A program made the position numbers and the translations under genes. The notes under the pieces are model-generated. The model saw nothing but the letters and a program-made list of their open reading frames with translations, searched no databases and was not told the origin of the DNA. Shown here one piece after another: positions 16,204-25,115 of a DNA stretch of 64,000 nt. The stretch comes from JANSYA01 sp965243385 (GTDB taxonomy: Bacteria > Spirochaetota > Leptospiria > Leptospirales > Leptonemataceae). The stretch spans positions 5,704,001 through 5,768,000 of the forward strand of contig CBDEUV010000002.1 in assembly GCA_965243385.1 (NCBI GenBank), written 5' to 3'. The first letter of the stretch is position 1, and the number at the start of each line of letters is the position of its first letter.

Positions 16204-17723
16204 TCACGGTCGCATTTCTGAATGGATTCGTATCGCTTGCGTACGAAATCATCTGGTTGCGTGCATTCGGGATCGCTTTTAAGGGGCGCGCCGGAACCTT
16301 CGGCCTGGTCGTCGGCTCGTATTTGCTCGGCCTGACGGTCGCGACGCTCCTCTTATTCTGGTTCACCCGCAGGCACAGCTGCGACTACCGGCGGCTGACC
16401 GCCTGGATGTTGTTTATTTCCGCCGTTGTCGCCTACCTGGTCGTTCCGGCCCTCGCCGGACTGATGTCGGTGTTCTGGCATATGCAGGCGATCGGCCTTG
16501 GTTTCGTCTTTTGCGGCGCCTTCGCACTGGGCGCGATCTTTCCTCTGGTTTCGGGATCTCTGAAGACGGAAATTCGCAACACCGGACGCGCTTTCAGCCT
16601 GGTGTATCTGGCGAGTATAACGGGCGGAACTCTGGGCTCATTGCTGGTCGCTTTCGTGTTGTTCGATGCGTTTGGCCTGACGGACCTTTCGCTCTATCTG
16701 GCAATGCCGGGTTTTTTTCTTGCGGGTTTAATTTTCGCGCAGCAGAGACTGGCGATCGGCGCCGCGGCCTGTGGCTGCGGCTTAATATCGTTGCTACTGG
16801 TTCACGATGGATTGCATGAAAACGTTTATCGCAAATTAATCTTTCAGCCGCACTACGCGGCGGTTCCGCCCTTCGCCCGAATACTGGAAAATCGGCACGG
16901 CGTAATTACGGTCGAACAGGACGGCACCGTTCGCCAGAACGGAGTCTACGATACGATGAACCTGGTCGCACCGCAGTTCAACAAATCGGAAATTCGATAC
17001 GCCTACGCTCTGGGGCTGATTCAACCCCGGGCCAGGCGCGTACTCCATATCGGACTGGCGACCGGCGCCTGGGCTCAGGTGATCGCAAATCTTCCGGGAG
17101 TCGAAGAGTTGACCTGCGTCGAAATCAACCCGGCGTATCTGGATCTGATTCGAGAATACCCGGAGGTGAAATCGATCCTGAACAATCCCCGGATAAACAT
17201 TGTGATCGACGACGGACGCCAGTGGCTCCGGAAAAATCGATCGGCCCGGTTCGATCTTATCGTATTGAATTCCACGTTCCACTGGCGTGAACAAGCGACG
17301 CACCTTTTGTCGCGGGAGTTCATGCGTCTGCTCAAGAGACGCCTCGCGCCGGGTGGCATTGTGTTCCTCAATACGACCCGTTCGTATTCCAGCTATCTGA
17401 CCGTGAAATCGGAATTCAAGCACGTCCTGGCGGGCGAGATCTATATCGCGGCTTCGGACGCCCCGATCGTTCCGGATCGCGCACGCTTCGCGACCGCGCT
17501 CCGGGAGATGCGGATCGACGGCCGGAAAGTCTTTTCGCTTCTGGAAAAACACAATGTGTCGGAAGCGGCCGACGAAGAACGCTTCGTATTTCGTCATCTC
17601 GTCGACATTCCGCTGGGGCCGTACACAAGACAGGCGTCCCGGCATTCCAATTGCGGGCTGATCACCGACGACAATATGCGAACGGAGTTCAGCTCTCTGC
17701 GATCGGAAACTGATTGTTTGTGA
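16161..17723 (+). CDS. Spermidine-synthase-like membrane protein, C-terminal half with synthase domain
   Basis: From ATG 16161, preceded by GGGGATGG at usable Shine-Dalgarno spacing, about 520 residues. The first part repeats the membrane motif of the preceding gene (GFVSLAYEIIWLRAFG, then VVGSYLLGL), giving six to eight TMs to about residue 215. The rest is a Rossmann spermidine-synthase-like domain: VLHIGLATGAWAQV, TCVEINPAYLDL, IDDGRQWLRK and LNSTFHWREQATHLLSREF. The last block belongs to a subfamily in which the canonical polyamine-binding Asp residues are changed, so real spermidine synthesis is doubtful. The 43-base overlap with the first half is in a different frame. Confidence 0.75.
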   Translation: MDTGPASRRNLAFIITVAFLNGFVSLAYEIIWLRAFGIAFKGRAGTFGLVVGSYLLGLTVATLLLFWFTRRHSCDYRRLTAWMLFISAVVAYLVVPALAGLMSVFWHMQAIGLGFVFCGAFALGAIFPLVSGSLKTEIRNTGRAFSLVYLASITGGTLGSLLVAFVLFDAFGLTDLSLYLAMPGFFLAGLIFAQQRLAIGAAACGCGLISLLLVHDGLHENVYRKLIFQPHYAAVPPFARILENRHGVITVEQDGTVRQNGVYDTMNLVAPQFNKSEIRYAYALGLIQPRARRVLHIGLATGAWAQVIANLPGVEELTCVEINPAYLDLIREYPEVKSILNNPRINIVIDDGRQWLRKNRSARFDLIVLNSTFHWREQATHLLSREFMRLLKRRLAPGGIVFLNTTRSYSSYLTVKSEFKHVLAGEIYIAASDAPIVPDRARFATALREMRIDGRKVFSLLEKHNVSEAADEERFVFRHLVDIPLGPYTRQASRHSNCGLITDDNMRTEFSSLRSETDCL

Positions 17724-17777
17724 AAAGAAATCGAATCCGCGCAAAAAAAGTCGGCGCCAATTTCTTATAACAAAAAA

Positions 17778-17803
17778 GGCGACGACAGTAGTCTGTCGTC
17801 GCC
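17778..17803 (-). terminator. Strong intrinsic terminator of the EtfD-like gene
   Basis: GGCGACGACAG and CTGTCGTCGCC form a perfect 11-bp stem with a four-base loop. Read on the minus strand it is followed by TTTTTTG, so it ends transcription of the gene whose stop is at 17845; the plus strand lacks a comparable T run. Confidence 0.9.
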
Positions 17804-17844
17804 TCTTGAGCGAGAAATATTTGCGCCGGCGGTCGCCGCGGGGC

Positions 17845-20151
17845 TCAGTGCGTCGCGCCAGCGGTCGCCGCCGGTGCGAAGCCGTCGGCTTTCAGCGCGC
17901 CGTCGCCGCCTTTCATGCCGGCCGCGACGATCTCGGCGACGTCCAGAACCTTGACGTTGTCCTGGAGGCCCATGGTCTTCACGCCGTCGGTCATCATCAC
18001 ATTACAGAAGGGACAGGCAGTAGCGATCAGATCCGCGCCGGTGTCGACGAGCTGACCGGTGCGTTTCTCGTTCACGCGTTCGTATTCCTCTTCCATCCAC
18101 ATCTGCGCGCCGCCGGCGCCGCAGCACAGGCTGGTTTTGTGGTGATCGACGGCTTCGGAAACGTCGACGCCGATCGCTTCGCGAATCAGTTTGCGCGGTT
18201 CGTCGTAGACTTCGTTGTAGCGGCCCAGGTAGCACGAATCGTGGTAGGTCGGGCGGCGATCGGACATCTTCGCGACTTCCGCCGGATCCATTTCGATTTT
18301 CTTTTCGTGCAGCAGGCTCTCGATATAGTCGGAGTGGTGCTCGACTTCGTAGTGACCGCCCATCTGCGGGTACTCGTTTTTGAGAGTGTTGTAGCAGTGC
18401 GGGCAGGCCGTAACGATTTTCTTCACGTTGTAGTTGTTCAACGTTTCGATATTCGTCTGTGCGAGAGTTTGATACAGGTATTCGTTGCCGCCACGGCGCG
18501 CGCTGTCGCCGGTGCAGTTTTCTTCGGTGCCCAGGATCGCGAAATTCACGTCCGCCTGCTGCATGATCTTCACGAAGCTGCGGGCGATGGTTTTGTTGCG
18601 ATCGTCAAAAGAAGCAGCGCAGCCCACCCAGTAGAGCACGTCGACGTTCGAATCTTCGGCCATCGTTTTTACGCCGAGATCTTCGCACCAGTCGCCGCGG
18701 GTGTGCGCGCCCATGCCCCAGGGATTGGACTGGTTTTCCATGTTCTGCATGGCGGTTTGCAGCTGCGCCGGCATGCGCGCTTCAACCAGCGTCAGGTTAC
18801 GGCGCATTTCCAGAATGGCTTCCAGCTGATTGTTGCCCACCGGGCACTGATCGACGCAGGCGTAGCAGCTGGTGCAGCTCCACAGCTCTTCGTCGGTGAT
18901 ATAGGGATCGCCGATGACCGGGGATGCGGCGTGCGTGCCGTCTTCGGCTTTGCCGGCCCACAGACTGTCCCAGTGGTCGAGAGTCGCGTGCTTGACGTCG
19001 ACCATGATCTTTTTCGGGTCCAGCGGTTTGCCGGTTTGATTGGCCGGGCAGGCGACCGTACAGCGTCCGCACTCAATGCAGGAGAGACCGTCCATCATCG
19101 AAGACCAGGGCAGCTCGCTGACATTGCCCGCGCCCCAGACCGCGTCTTCGGCTTCCAGATCCTTCATGGTCATCTGGCCGGCCGGAGTCGACTTCACCAT
19201 AAAGAAGTTCATCGGCGCGAAGATCAAATGCGAGTGCTTGGACTGCGGCACGACGATCATGAAAACATAAACGGTTCCGAGGTGCACCCACCAGGTGAAA
19301 TCGCGCACCGCGGTCGCGGTTACGTCGTCGTTCATGCCCATGCCCTGCAGGACGTAGAGCACTGCGTTGTTGATCCAGATGGCGTGCGCGCCGTCTTCGA
19401 GAAAACGCTGCGCCGCGGCTCCGACCAGAGTCGAAGTCATGAGCGTGCCGATCAAGAGCAGGACGATCGCGCTTTGCGTCGACGGAATATCGAGGCCTTT
19501 CGCGCGGCGAACCCAGCGACGATAGGCGAAATAACCAAGGCCCGAGAGGACGAAGAGCGAGAAATACTGAATAAAAGCTTCGTAGAGCGGCGTGCCGGAT
19601 CCGATCAGGACCGCGAAGATCGCGCCGAAGAGCGCCAGGGAAATACCCAGCGCGACCCACTGCAGCAGGGGGTTGGTGAAGAAATTGTTCTGCTTGCGAA
19701 AGCGCAGGCTGGAGAAGAAGCCGATGACCAGCGCGATGCCGGCGACCAGTCCCGCGACGGCGACGGCGGCCTGGATACCGGTGAGGCTCAGACCCAACCA
19801 GGTGAAATCGGTCAGGTAAAAAGTATAGGGATTGATGCCGTTGACTTTGAACAGGGCCCAGGCGTTGCCGGCGATCATCTGGCTGGTCGTGTGCACCAGG
19901 TAGGCGATGAAACCGTAAAAGATAAACGCGTGCATGATGCCGCGCACCGGGTGCTTGAACAGCTTGTACTGGAAGATTACGTTCAGCAGGAACGAGCGAA
20001 TGCGCGCTTCCCAGCCGGCCAGACCCTCGACGGGCTGGACTTTCGTCATCATCATGACACGAACGCCGACGGCGTAGACGAAGAACACGTTCGCGATTCC
20101 GAAAAAGGTAAGGTGAAAGATATTAGTCAGCAGATCAGCCGTGGCGGGCAT
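17845..20151 (-). CDS. EtfD/FadF-like membrane Fe-S oxidoreductase (CCG type)
   Basis: A 768-residue membrane protein. The N-terminal third (about 1-290) has six or more TMs resembling NarI-type haem b subunits, with His residues in several TMs. Two 4Fe-4S motifs follow, CIECGRCTVACP (about 355) and CTSCYACVDQCP (about 427). The C-terminal part has two CCG cysteine-rich domains, seen as VGCAASF...NCTGDSARR...ACPHCYN and DSCYLGRYNE...CCGAGGAQMW...ACPFCN, the HdrB/HdrD noncubane-cluster signature. This architecture is that of EtfD/FadF, which passes electrons from acyl-CoA dehydrogenases through ETF to menaquinone. No etfAB is adjacent. It diverges from mqnC, a menaquinone biosynthesis gene. 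Confidence 0.85.
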   Translation of the reverse strand: MPATADLLTNIFHLTFFGIANVFFVYAVGVRVMMMTKVQPVEGLAGWEARIRSFLLNVIFQYKLFKHPVRGIMHAFIFYGFIAYLVHTTSQMIAGNAWALFKVNGINPYTFYLTDFTWLGLSLTGIQAAVAVAGLVAGIALVIGFFSSLRFRKQNNFFTNPLLQWVALGISLALFGAIFAVLIGSGTPLYEAFIQYFSLFVLSGLGYFAYRRWVRRAKGLDIPSTQSAIVLLLIGTLMTSTLVGAAAQRFLEDGAHAIWINNAVLYVLQGMGMNDDVTATAVRDFTWWVHLGTVYVFMIVVPQSKHSHLIFAPMNFFMVKSTPAGQMTMKDLEAEDAVWGAGNVSELPWSSMMDGLSCIECGRCTVACPANQTGKPLDPKKIMVDVKHATLDHWDSLWAGKAEDGTHAASPVIGDPYITDEELWSCTSCYACVDQCPVGNNQLEAILEMRRNLTLVEARMPAQLQTAMQNMENQSNPWGMGAHTRGDWCEDLGVKTMAEDSNVDVLYWVGCAASFDDRNKTIARSFVKIMQQADVNFAILGTEENCTGDSARRGGNEYLYQTLAQTNIETLNNYNVKKIVTACPHCYNTLKNEYPQMGGHYEVEHHSDYIESLLHEKKIEMDPAEVAKMSDRRPTYHDSCYLGRYNEVYDEPRKLIREAIGVDVSEAVDHHKTSLCCGAGGAQMWMEEEYERVNEKRTGQLVDTGADLIATACPFCNVMMTDGVKTMGLQDNVKVLDVAEIVAAGMKGGDGALKADGFAPAATAGATH

Positions 20152-20290
20152 ACTTCATTTCTCCTGGATCGTAGAGCGAAGGCCGCGCCGTCATGCAGGG
20201 GACGCGGTTTCCGATGCAACGTTTCGTGAATTCTGATCCACGTCCAGAAAAAAGCTGTCCCTCTGGTTCGCGCGAATATTTTTTACTGTC

Positions 20291-21391
20291 ATGGCCTTAT
20301 TCGCTCCCCACGCTTCCGACGCGATCCTCGAAAAGGCTCTCGCCGGCGATCGGATCACACCGGCGGAGGCCCTGACCCTGTACAACGAAGGCGATTTCCT
20401 GAAGATCATGGGAGTCGCCAGGGAATTGAGAAACCGTCGCAATAACCCGAAGCTCGTCACGTACACCATGTTCCGGGTGGTGAACTACACGAACTTCTGT
20501 AATATCGACTGCAATTTCTGTAGTTTTATGGAAAGTTACGGCTCCGACCGCGGCTACGTGCTGACCGCCGACCAGGTCGTCGAGAAAATGCAGGAAGCCG
20601 TGGCAATGGGCGCCGATCAGATGTTCCTGCAGGGCGGCGTCTATACCAGCCTGGGCCTGGACTACTACCTCGACATTATTCGCGCGGTCAAAGAGCGGGT
20701 GGGCCAGCACGTGCACATTCGCGCCTTTTCGCCGGTCGAGTTGCTCAGCCTGGAAGAGACCACCGGCAAACCCCTGCGCGAAGTGCTGCGCGAATTGAAA
20801 GCGGCCGGCATGGATTCAGTCCCCGGTGCCGGCGCGGAGATCCTGACCGATCGCATGCGCGCGATTCTATCGGAAAAAAAATCAGGCGTCGACGGCTGGG
20901 TACGGGCCATGGAAACCTGCCACGAAGAAGGATTGCCCGGCAGCGCGAACGTCGTCTTTGGTTCCGAAGAAACCCGCGACGAAGTCATCGAGCATCTACG
21001 GGTCGTGCGCGATCTGCAGGATCGCACGGGCGGCTTCAAATCCTTTATCCCCTGGACCTTTCAGCCGCAGACGAAGAAATTCAAAGTGCGCAGCGTCGGC
21101 ACGCCGGAATTCCTGAAGGTCCTGGGAATCTGCCGCATCTTTTTCGACAACATCGATCACATCGAAACTTCGCTGATGGTCCTCGGACAGGGCGTCGGTT
21201 CGATCGCGCTCAACGGCGGAGCGGACGATATCTCCAGCATAGTAATAGAAGAAAACGTATTGCGCAGCTATGGCGTGAAGTCTGAAGAGAAGGCCCGGGA
21301 TTTTATCCGCGACAGCGGATTCGAACCGGCCCGCCGTAATCTGGTCTACGAAATCCAGGAAGGTCCGGCCACCGCCGCCGCGGCGGTCTGA
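20291..21391 (+). CDS. mqnC: Cyclic dehypoxanthinyl futalosine synthase (radical SAM)
   Basis: Radical SAM enzyme of the futalosine route to menaquinone; it cyclises dehypoxanthine futalosine. In the 366-residue product, Cys70, Cys74 and Cys77 of NFCNIDCNFC bind the 4Fe-4S cluster. GVYTSLGLDYYLDI, HIRAFSPVEL, AAGMDSVPGAGAEIL and FIPWTFQP are typical of the MqnC branch, as against MqnE or CofG/H, and length fits. The start ATG 20291 lacks a strong Shine-Dalgarno sequence, and no better one exists before the first helix. It diverges from the EtfD-like quinone reductase, suggesting a menaquinone-based respiratory chain. The remaining mqn genes are not in this window. Confidence 0.93.
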   Translation: MALFAPHASDAILEKALAGDRITPAEALTLYNEGDFLKIMGVARELRNRRNNPKLVTYTMFRVVNYTNFCNIDCNFCSFMESYGSDRGYVLTADQVVEKMQEAVAMGADQMFLQGGVYTSLGLDYYLDIIRAVKERVGQHVHIRAFSPVELLSLEETTGKPLREVLRELKAAGMDSVPGAGAEILTDRMRAILSEKKSGVDGWVRAMETCHEEGLPGSANVVFGSEETRDEVIEHLRVVRDLQDRTGGFKSFIPWTFQPQTKKFKVRSVGTPEFLKVLGICRIFFDNIDHIETSLMVLGQGVGSIALNGGADDISSIVIEENVLRSYGVKSEEKARDFIRDSGFEPARRNLVYEIQEGPATAAAAV

Positions 21392-21426
21392 TCCAGGCGC
21401 CGATCTGCGCGACCGTACAACCTGAT

Positions 21427-21855
21427 ATGGCATACTGGCTGATTAAAAGCGAACCTTACGAATACTCATTCGACCAACTGCTTGCGGACGGCTCCACCCG
21501 GTGGGACGGCATCCGCAACTATATGGCCCGCAACAATCTGCGAGCAATGAAGAAGGGCGACACACTGCTGTTTTATCATTCCGTGAAGGGCCTGGAAATC
21601 GTCGGTACGGCGAAAGTTTCCAAAACCGCCTATCCGGATCCGACTGTCGATCCGAAAGCGAAGCAGCAGGATTGGTCCGCCGTCGACGTCGTGCCCGGCA
21701 AGCGCCTCAAACGACCGATCAGTCTGAAAGAGGTCAAGGCGGATCCGCTGCTCTCGAAAAGCGCGCTGGTGAAGTACTCGCGGCTTTCGGTTGCGCCGTT
21801 TACGAAAGAGGAATACCAGCGCGTGGTCGAGCTTTCGAAGCAGAAAGCGGAGTAG
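21427..21855 (+). CDS. EVE-domain (THYN1-like) protein
   Basis: A 142-residue single EVE domain of the PUA-like fold, seen from the start AYWLIKSEPYEYSFDQL and from WDGIRNYMARNNLRAMKKGDTLLFYHS, which are nearly diagnostic. PF01878 proteins are thought to recognise modified bases, possibly modified cytosines, in DNA or RNA; in some bacteria they partner with restriction enzymes, but none is nearby. It is 35 bases downstream of mqnC on the same strand, likely in one transcript with it and the next small membrane protein. Confidence 0.92.
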   Translation: MAYWLIKSEPYEYSFDQLLADGSTRWDGIRNYMARNNLRAMKKGDTLLFYHSVKGLEIVGTAKVSKTAYPDPTVDPKAKQQDWSAVDVVPGKRLKRPISLKEVKADPLLSKSALVKYSRLSVAPFTKEEYQRVVELSKQKAE

Positions 21856-21898
21856 GCGATCCGGTTCTCCGTTTGACTTTGCCTCCGATCGCCTGCCA

Positions 21899-22327
21899 AT
21901 GCTGCCCCAAATCGAAATCGCGCTCCACCTGTTTCACTTCGGCCTGGTAGTCCTGATCTGGCTCGTGCAACTGGTGATCTACCCTTCGCTGAAGTACGTC
22001 GATCCGACACAGTTCGTCGACTGGCACCGCGTGTATACCGAGCGGGTGTCGCTGGTCGTCATTCCGTTAATGCTCGGACAGCTCGGCCTGTCGGTCGCAC
22101 GTCTGGCCCTGGAATGGTTGCACGGCGACGGAATGACGCTACCGTCCTTTCTGGTGTTGCTGCTGGTCGTCGGCTGCTGGGCGGCGACGTTTTTGATTTC
22201 GGTGCCGATTCACGCGGAGCTCCAGGAGCGCGGTCGGGTGCAGTCAGTCGTGGAGCAACTGGTGGTCACCAACTGGATTCGCACGGGACTCTGGAGCGCC
22301 GTCTGTCTGCTGGATTTCGTGTACTGA
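21899..22327 (+). CDS. Small integral membrane protein
   Basis: From ATG 21899, 142 residues with four predicted TMs (about 6-25, 52-72, 80-102, 120-140). The starting block FHFGLVVLIWLVQLVIYPSLKY followed by FVDWHRVYTERVS is conserved-looking and found in small membrane proteins of unknown function; a DUF4149/DUF1772-type fold is possible but not certain. Upstream TTG codons could extend it slightly. It follows the EVE gene by 43 bases and converges with the SH3 lipoprotein gene 55 bases later. Confidence 0.65.
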   Translation: MLPQIEIALHLFHFGLVVLIWLVQLVIYPSLKYVDPTQFVDWHRVYTERVSLVVIPLMLGQLGLSVARLALEWLHGDGMTLPSFLVLLLVVGCWAATFLISVPIHAELQERGRVQSVVEQLVVTNWIRTGLWSAVCLLDFVY

Positions 22328-22382
22328 ATATGCGCGGCGTGGGAACAGAGCGTTCCCGGGTGACCTGAACCTGCTTCGCCCC

Positions 22383-23204
22383 TCAGACGCCCACATCGGC
22401 TTTCACGATCACCGTGCCCGCTTCTTCGTAAATCTCAATCGTTGCGTAGGGTCCGCTGGCTTCTTCGATTCGCACTTTCTGAATTTCGCCGCCGGATTTT
22501 TCGACGCTTACGCTCCATTCGATGCGTTCCGAGACTTCGTCAATGCCCGAGCCGGTCACCGGAGGCCAGTCGTATTCCCGGTTAATCGAGAATCGGGCAA
22601 AGACCCCACAATCCCGCGCGGTCTCAAAGGCCGTGCGTAAATCCGTGCCCGGCGGAAAATCGTACTGCGAAGTGCCGCCTTCGTAGTACTGGTCCGTTAC
22701 GATGCGCGCGCCGTTTGAATAGACGATCACCGTGCGGGAGTGCTCCAGCTCCGTTCCCTCAGGCCCGCCGGGATTGGTGGTCTCTTCCGAAACGGGCCGG
22801 CCCCACAGGTCTTCCAGGCCGGCGCATGCGGCGCCGACTGTTTCGGAGGATTCGCCTGGAAGCGGTTCGGAGCCGGGGTAGTCTTCGAGGGGATTCAGGA
22901 AACCGCCGAAGACCCAGCCGTCCTGATTTTCGAAGCGCACGCGCGTCCATTCGCCCTGGCGGCCCGCCACTTCGATCGTTTCTGATTGTCGTTCGAGAAT
23001 CTCGACGATCGTCCCGTCGGGAATCGTGAGGATGCGTTGCGCTTGCAGGTCCGGTGATACACGCATGCGGAGTCCGCCCTGCGCGACGATCTGAGCCTGT
23101 TCGGGATTCTTATCGCCGCAGAAGCTCGTCGGACCCAGGAGGCAAATAGCGGCGAGTAGAGTCAGTGGGAGGCGGATTCGTCCGGGCAAACGATGGGCGC
23201 GCAT
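22383..23204 (-). CDS. SH3-domain lipoprotein
   Basis: A 273-residue exported protein. The basic start (RAHRLPGRIRLPL) and hydrophobic core end in TSFCGDKN, a plausible relaxed spirochaete lipobox. A bacterial SH3 (SH3b) domain follows at about residues 40-105, with GGLRMRVSPDLQ, GTIVEIL, GEWTRVRF and DGWVFGGFL in family order. SH3b domains often bind peptidoglycan or cell-wall peptides. The C-terminal 150 residues are beta-rich, of no family I recognise, and contain one Cys pair that may form a disulphide. Spirochaetes carry many such SH3 proteins of unknown role. Confidence 0.82.
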   Translation of the reverse strand: MRAHRLPGRIRLPLTLLAAICLLGPTSFCGDKNPEQAQIVAQGGLRMRVSPDLQAQRILTIPDGTIVEILERQSETIEVAGRQGEWTRVRFENQDGWVFGGFLNPLEDYPGSEPLPGESSETVGAACAGLEDLWGRPVSEETTNPGGPEGTELEHSRTVIVYSNGARIVTDQYYEGGTSQYDFPPGTDLRTAFETARDCGVFARFSINREYDWPPVTGSGIDEVSERIEWSVSVEKSGGEIQKVRIEEASGPYATIEIYEEAGTVIVKADVGV

Positions 23205-23329
23205 AAAGGATCGTCCTGTTAGAGCAAGATCGCCGGTGGGCCGGCCGGCTGATGATAGCCGAAAGGGGCGCGGCTGGCAACTGGAATTCGCGCGATCCGC
23301 CTGATCGGATCCCGCCGGCAGCCCTGAGA

Positions 23330-24328
23330 TTAGATCGTAATCACTGTTTTACCCCGCGTATGTCCCGCGCAAAGATATTCGAATGCCTCGGCCGCCCGTT
23401 CGAGCGGGAAGCTACGGTCGATGGCCGGTCGAATTTCATTGCGACTCATCATTTCGCCAAGAGTATTGAGCAGCTCCGGCGACGACTCCGAAGCGAGACT
23501 CAGAACCGATGGGCCGCCGAACAATCGCGATCGCAGGCCGTGCCACATGGCCGCGAAGGGCGCGTTCGTTGAGCCGCCGATCATTATATATGTGCCATTT
23601 GCTTTCGCCGCGCGCACGGCTTCGCGCACCGGTCGAAAACAGGCGGCGTCGAATACCAGATCCCATTTGCGATCCTGCTGCGTATAATCGTCCCGCGTAT
23701 AGTCGATGACATCTGCAGCGCCCAGCGCCCGGACGAAATCCTGTTTCCCGGTCGAACAAACCGCCGTGACCTCCGCGCCGCGCGCTCTGGCGATTTGCAC
23801 GGCGAAGCTGCCCACGCCGCCCGTCGCGCCGTTGACCAGCACGCTCTGGCCGGCGGTCAGGCCGGCCTTCATCAATCCGGCCAGAGCCGTAGAGCCGGAG
23901 ATGCCGACTGATGCGGCGGCGGCGAAGTCGACGTTGTCCGGTTTGGTCTCGAGTTTGCTTTCAGGTACGCGACAGTACGCCGCGAGCGCTCCGCCGTAGT
24001 CCGTAAAGCCGTCGCGTCCGCCGAAGACCGCGTCGCCGGGACGGAAGCGGCGTACGTTTTTACCGACCGTCGTCACGATTCCGGATAGATCGCCGCCGGG
24101 GATCGGTTCTTTCGGTCGCCGCAGTCCCATCATCAATCTGATCGGAAAGGGTTCGCCTTTCAATATAAAACAATCGCCCGCGTGCAGCGCCGCGGCGTGG
24201 ACTTCCACGAGAACATCGTCGTCGCCCGGAATCGGGCGGGGGACTTCGCTCAGGTTCAGGACCTCCGGGCCGCCGTATCCATTCGCGGTGATCGCCCGGA
24301 TCGTCGAAAGCTCTTGTTCTGCATGCAT
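23330..24328 (-). CDS. MDR-superfamily NAD(P)H quinone oxidoreductase-like
   Basis: A 332-residue zinc-independent medium-chain dehydrogenase/reductase of the quinone-oxidoreductase/RTN4IP1-like group. It starts IRAITANGYGGPEVLNLSEVPRP, with HAAALHAGDCFILKG and PGGDLSGIVTTVG in the catalytic domain, the nucleotide motif VNGATGGVGSFAVQIA (about 160-175), ADVIDYTRDDY and a C-terminal LERAAEAFEYL. The structural-zinc Cys cluster and catalytic Cys are absent, as in QOR proteins. It probably reduces an electrophilic carbonyl or quinone with NADPH. The gap to the upstream glycosylase gene is short (31 bases), so the three genes may be one operon. Confidence 0.85.
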   Translation of the reverse strand: MHAEQELSTIRAITANGYGGPEVLNLSEVPRPIPGDDDVLVEVHAAALHAGDCFILKGEPFPIRLMMGLRRPKEPIPGGDLSGIVTTVGKNVRRFRPGDAVFGGRDGFTDYGGALAAYCRVPESKLETKPDNVDFAAAASVGISGSTALAGLMKAGLTAGQSVLVNGATGGVGSFAVQIARARGAEVTAVCSTGKQDFVRALGAADVIDYTRDDYTQQDRKWDLVFDAACFRPVREAVRAAKANGTYIMIGGSTNAPFAAMWHGLRSRLFGGPSVLSLASESSPELLNTLGEMMSRNEIRPAIDRSFPLERAAEAFEYLCAGHTRGKTVITI

Positions 24329-24359
24329 TTGATTTGTATTGTGCCGCGCCGCGTTGGCG

Positions 24360-25115
24360 TTAGCGGGACGCGCCCATCGCTTTCACCCGTTCGTAGCAAT
24401 GGCAGTCGATCGTATGGTCGTTGACCATGCCGACCGCCTGCATGAAGGCGTAAACGATGGTGGGGCCCACGAATTTAAAACCCCGCTTTTTCAGATCTTT
24501 CGACATCGCTTCCGCTTCGGGCGTCTTGACCGGAACCTGCTTCAGGGTTTTCCAGCGGTTCTGGATGGGTTTGCCGCCCACGAACGCCCAGAGGTAGTCG
24601 CTGAACGATCCGAGTTCTTCGCGCAGCTTCAAATACGCCTGCGCGTTCGTAATAAAGGCGTTCACTTTCAGCCGATTGCGCACAATGCCTTCGTCCTTCA
24701 GCAGGGCTTCGACTTTGCGCTGAGTATAACGAGCCATCTTGTGTGGATCGAAATCGTCGAAAGCCCGACGATACCCGTCGCGTTTTTGTAATATTACGAG
24801 CCAGCTCAGGCCGGCCTGTGCGCCGTCGAGCAGGAGTTTTTCGAAGAGCGCCTGGTCTTCGTATTCAGGAACGCCCCATTCGTTGTCATGATAGTCTACA
24901 TACAGCGCGTTGTCCGCGTTCACCCATTCGCAGCGTTTCGGAGCAGATTTGTCTTTCGCCGGCGATTTTGCTTTTGCTGCGGACGCAGCTGCATTTGGTT
25001 TTCGGGGAGCCGCCGCCTTCGCGCCGCCCTTCGCCGGGTTCTTTTTTGCAGACTGCTTCTGCTTCGCGGTCTGCCTCGAATTGGCTGATTTCTTTTTCGT
25101 AGTACTGGATTTCAT
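24360..25115 (-). CDS. tag: DNA-3-methyladenine glycosylase I with Lys/Ala-rich tail
   Basis: Base-excision repair enzyme that removes 3-methyladenine. The catalytic part (from about residue 60) has CEWVN, YHDNEWGVPEYEDQALFE, DGAQAGLSW, KKRGFKFVGPT and NDHTIDCHC. The zinc ligands of Tag are all present (Cys62, His76, His234, Cys238). The active-site Glu of E. coli Tag (EGQQAGLSW) is Asp here, a conservative change. The first 60 residues are a Lys/Ala/Ser/Pro tail like a histone H1 tail, absent from E. coli Tag. ATG 25115 is preferred because its ATGA overlaps the stop of the upstream paralogue; an earlier ATG (25181) lies inside that gene. Confidence 0.92.
   Translation of the reverse strand: MKSSTTKKKSANSRQTAKQKQSAKKNPAKGGAKAAAPRKPNAAASAAKAKSPAKDKSAPKRCEWVNADNALYVDYHDNEWGVPEYEDQALFEKLLLDGAQAGLSWLVILQKRDGYRRAFDDFDPHKMARYTQRKVEALLKDEGIVRNRLKVNAFITNAQAYLKLREELGSFSDYLWAFVGGKPIQNRWKTLKQVPVKTPEAEAMSKDLKKRGFKFVGPTIVYAFMQAVGMVNDHTIDCHCYERVKAMGASR

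Noticed and set aside
17806..20229. Long open frame on the plus strand (807 codons) opposite the EtfD-like gene
   Set aside because: It is the mirror of a well-supported Fe-S protein with many motifs; the plus-strand translation has no family features and crosses the gene's terminator.
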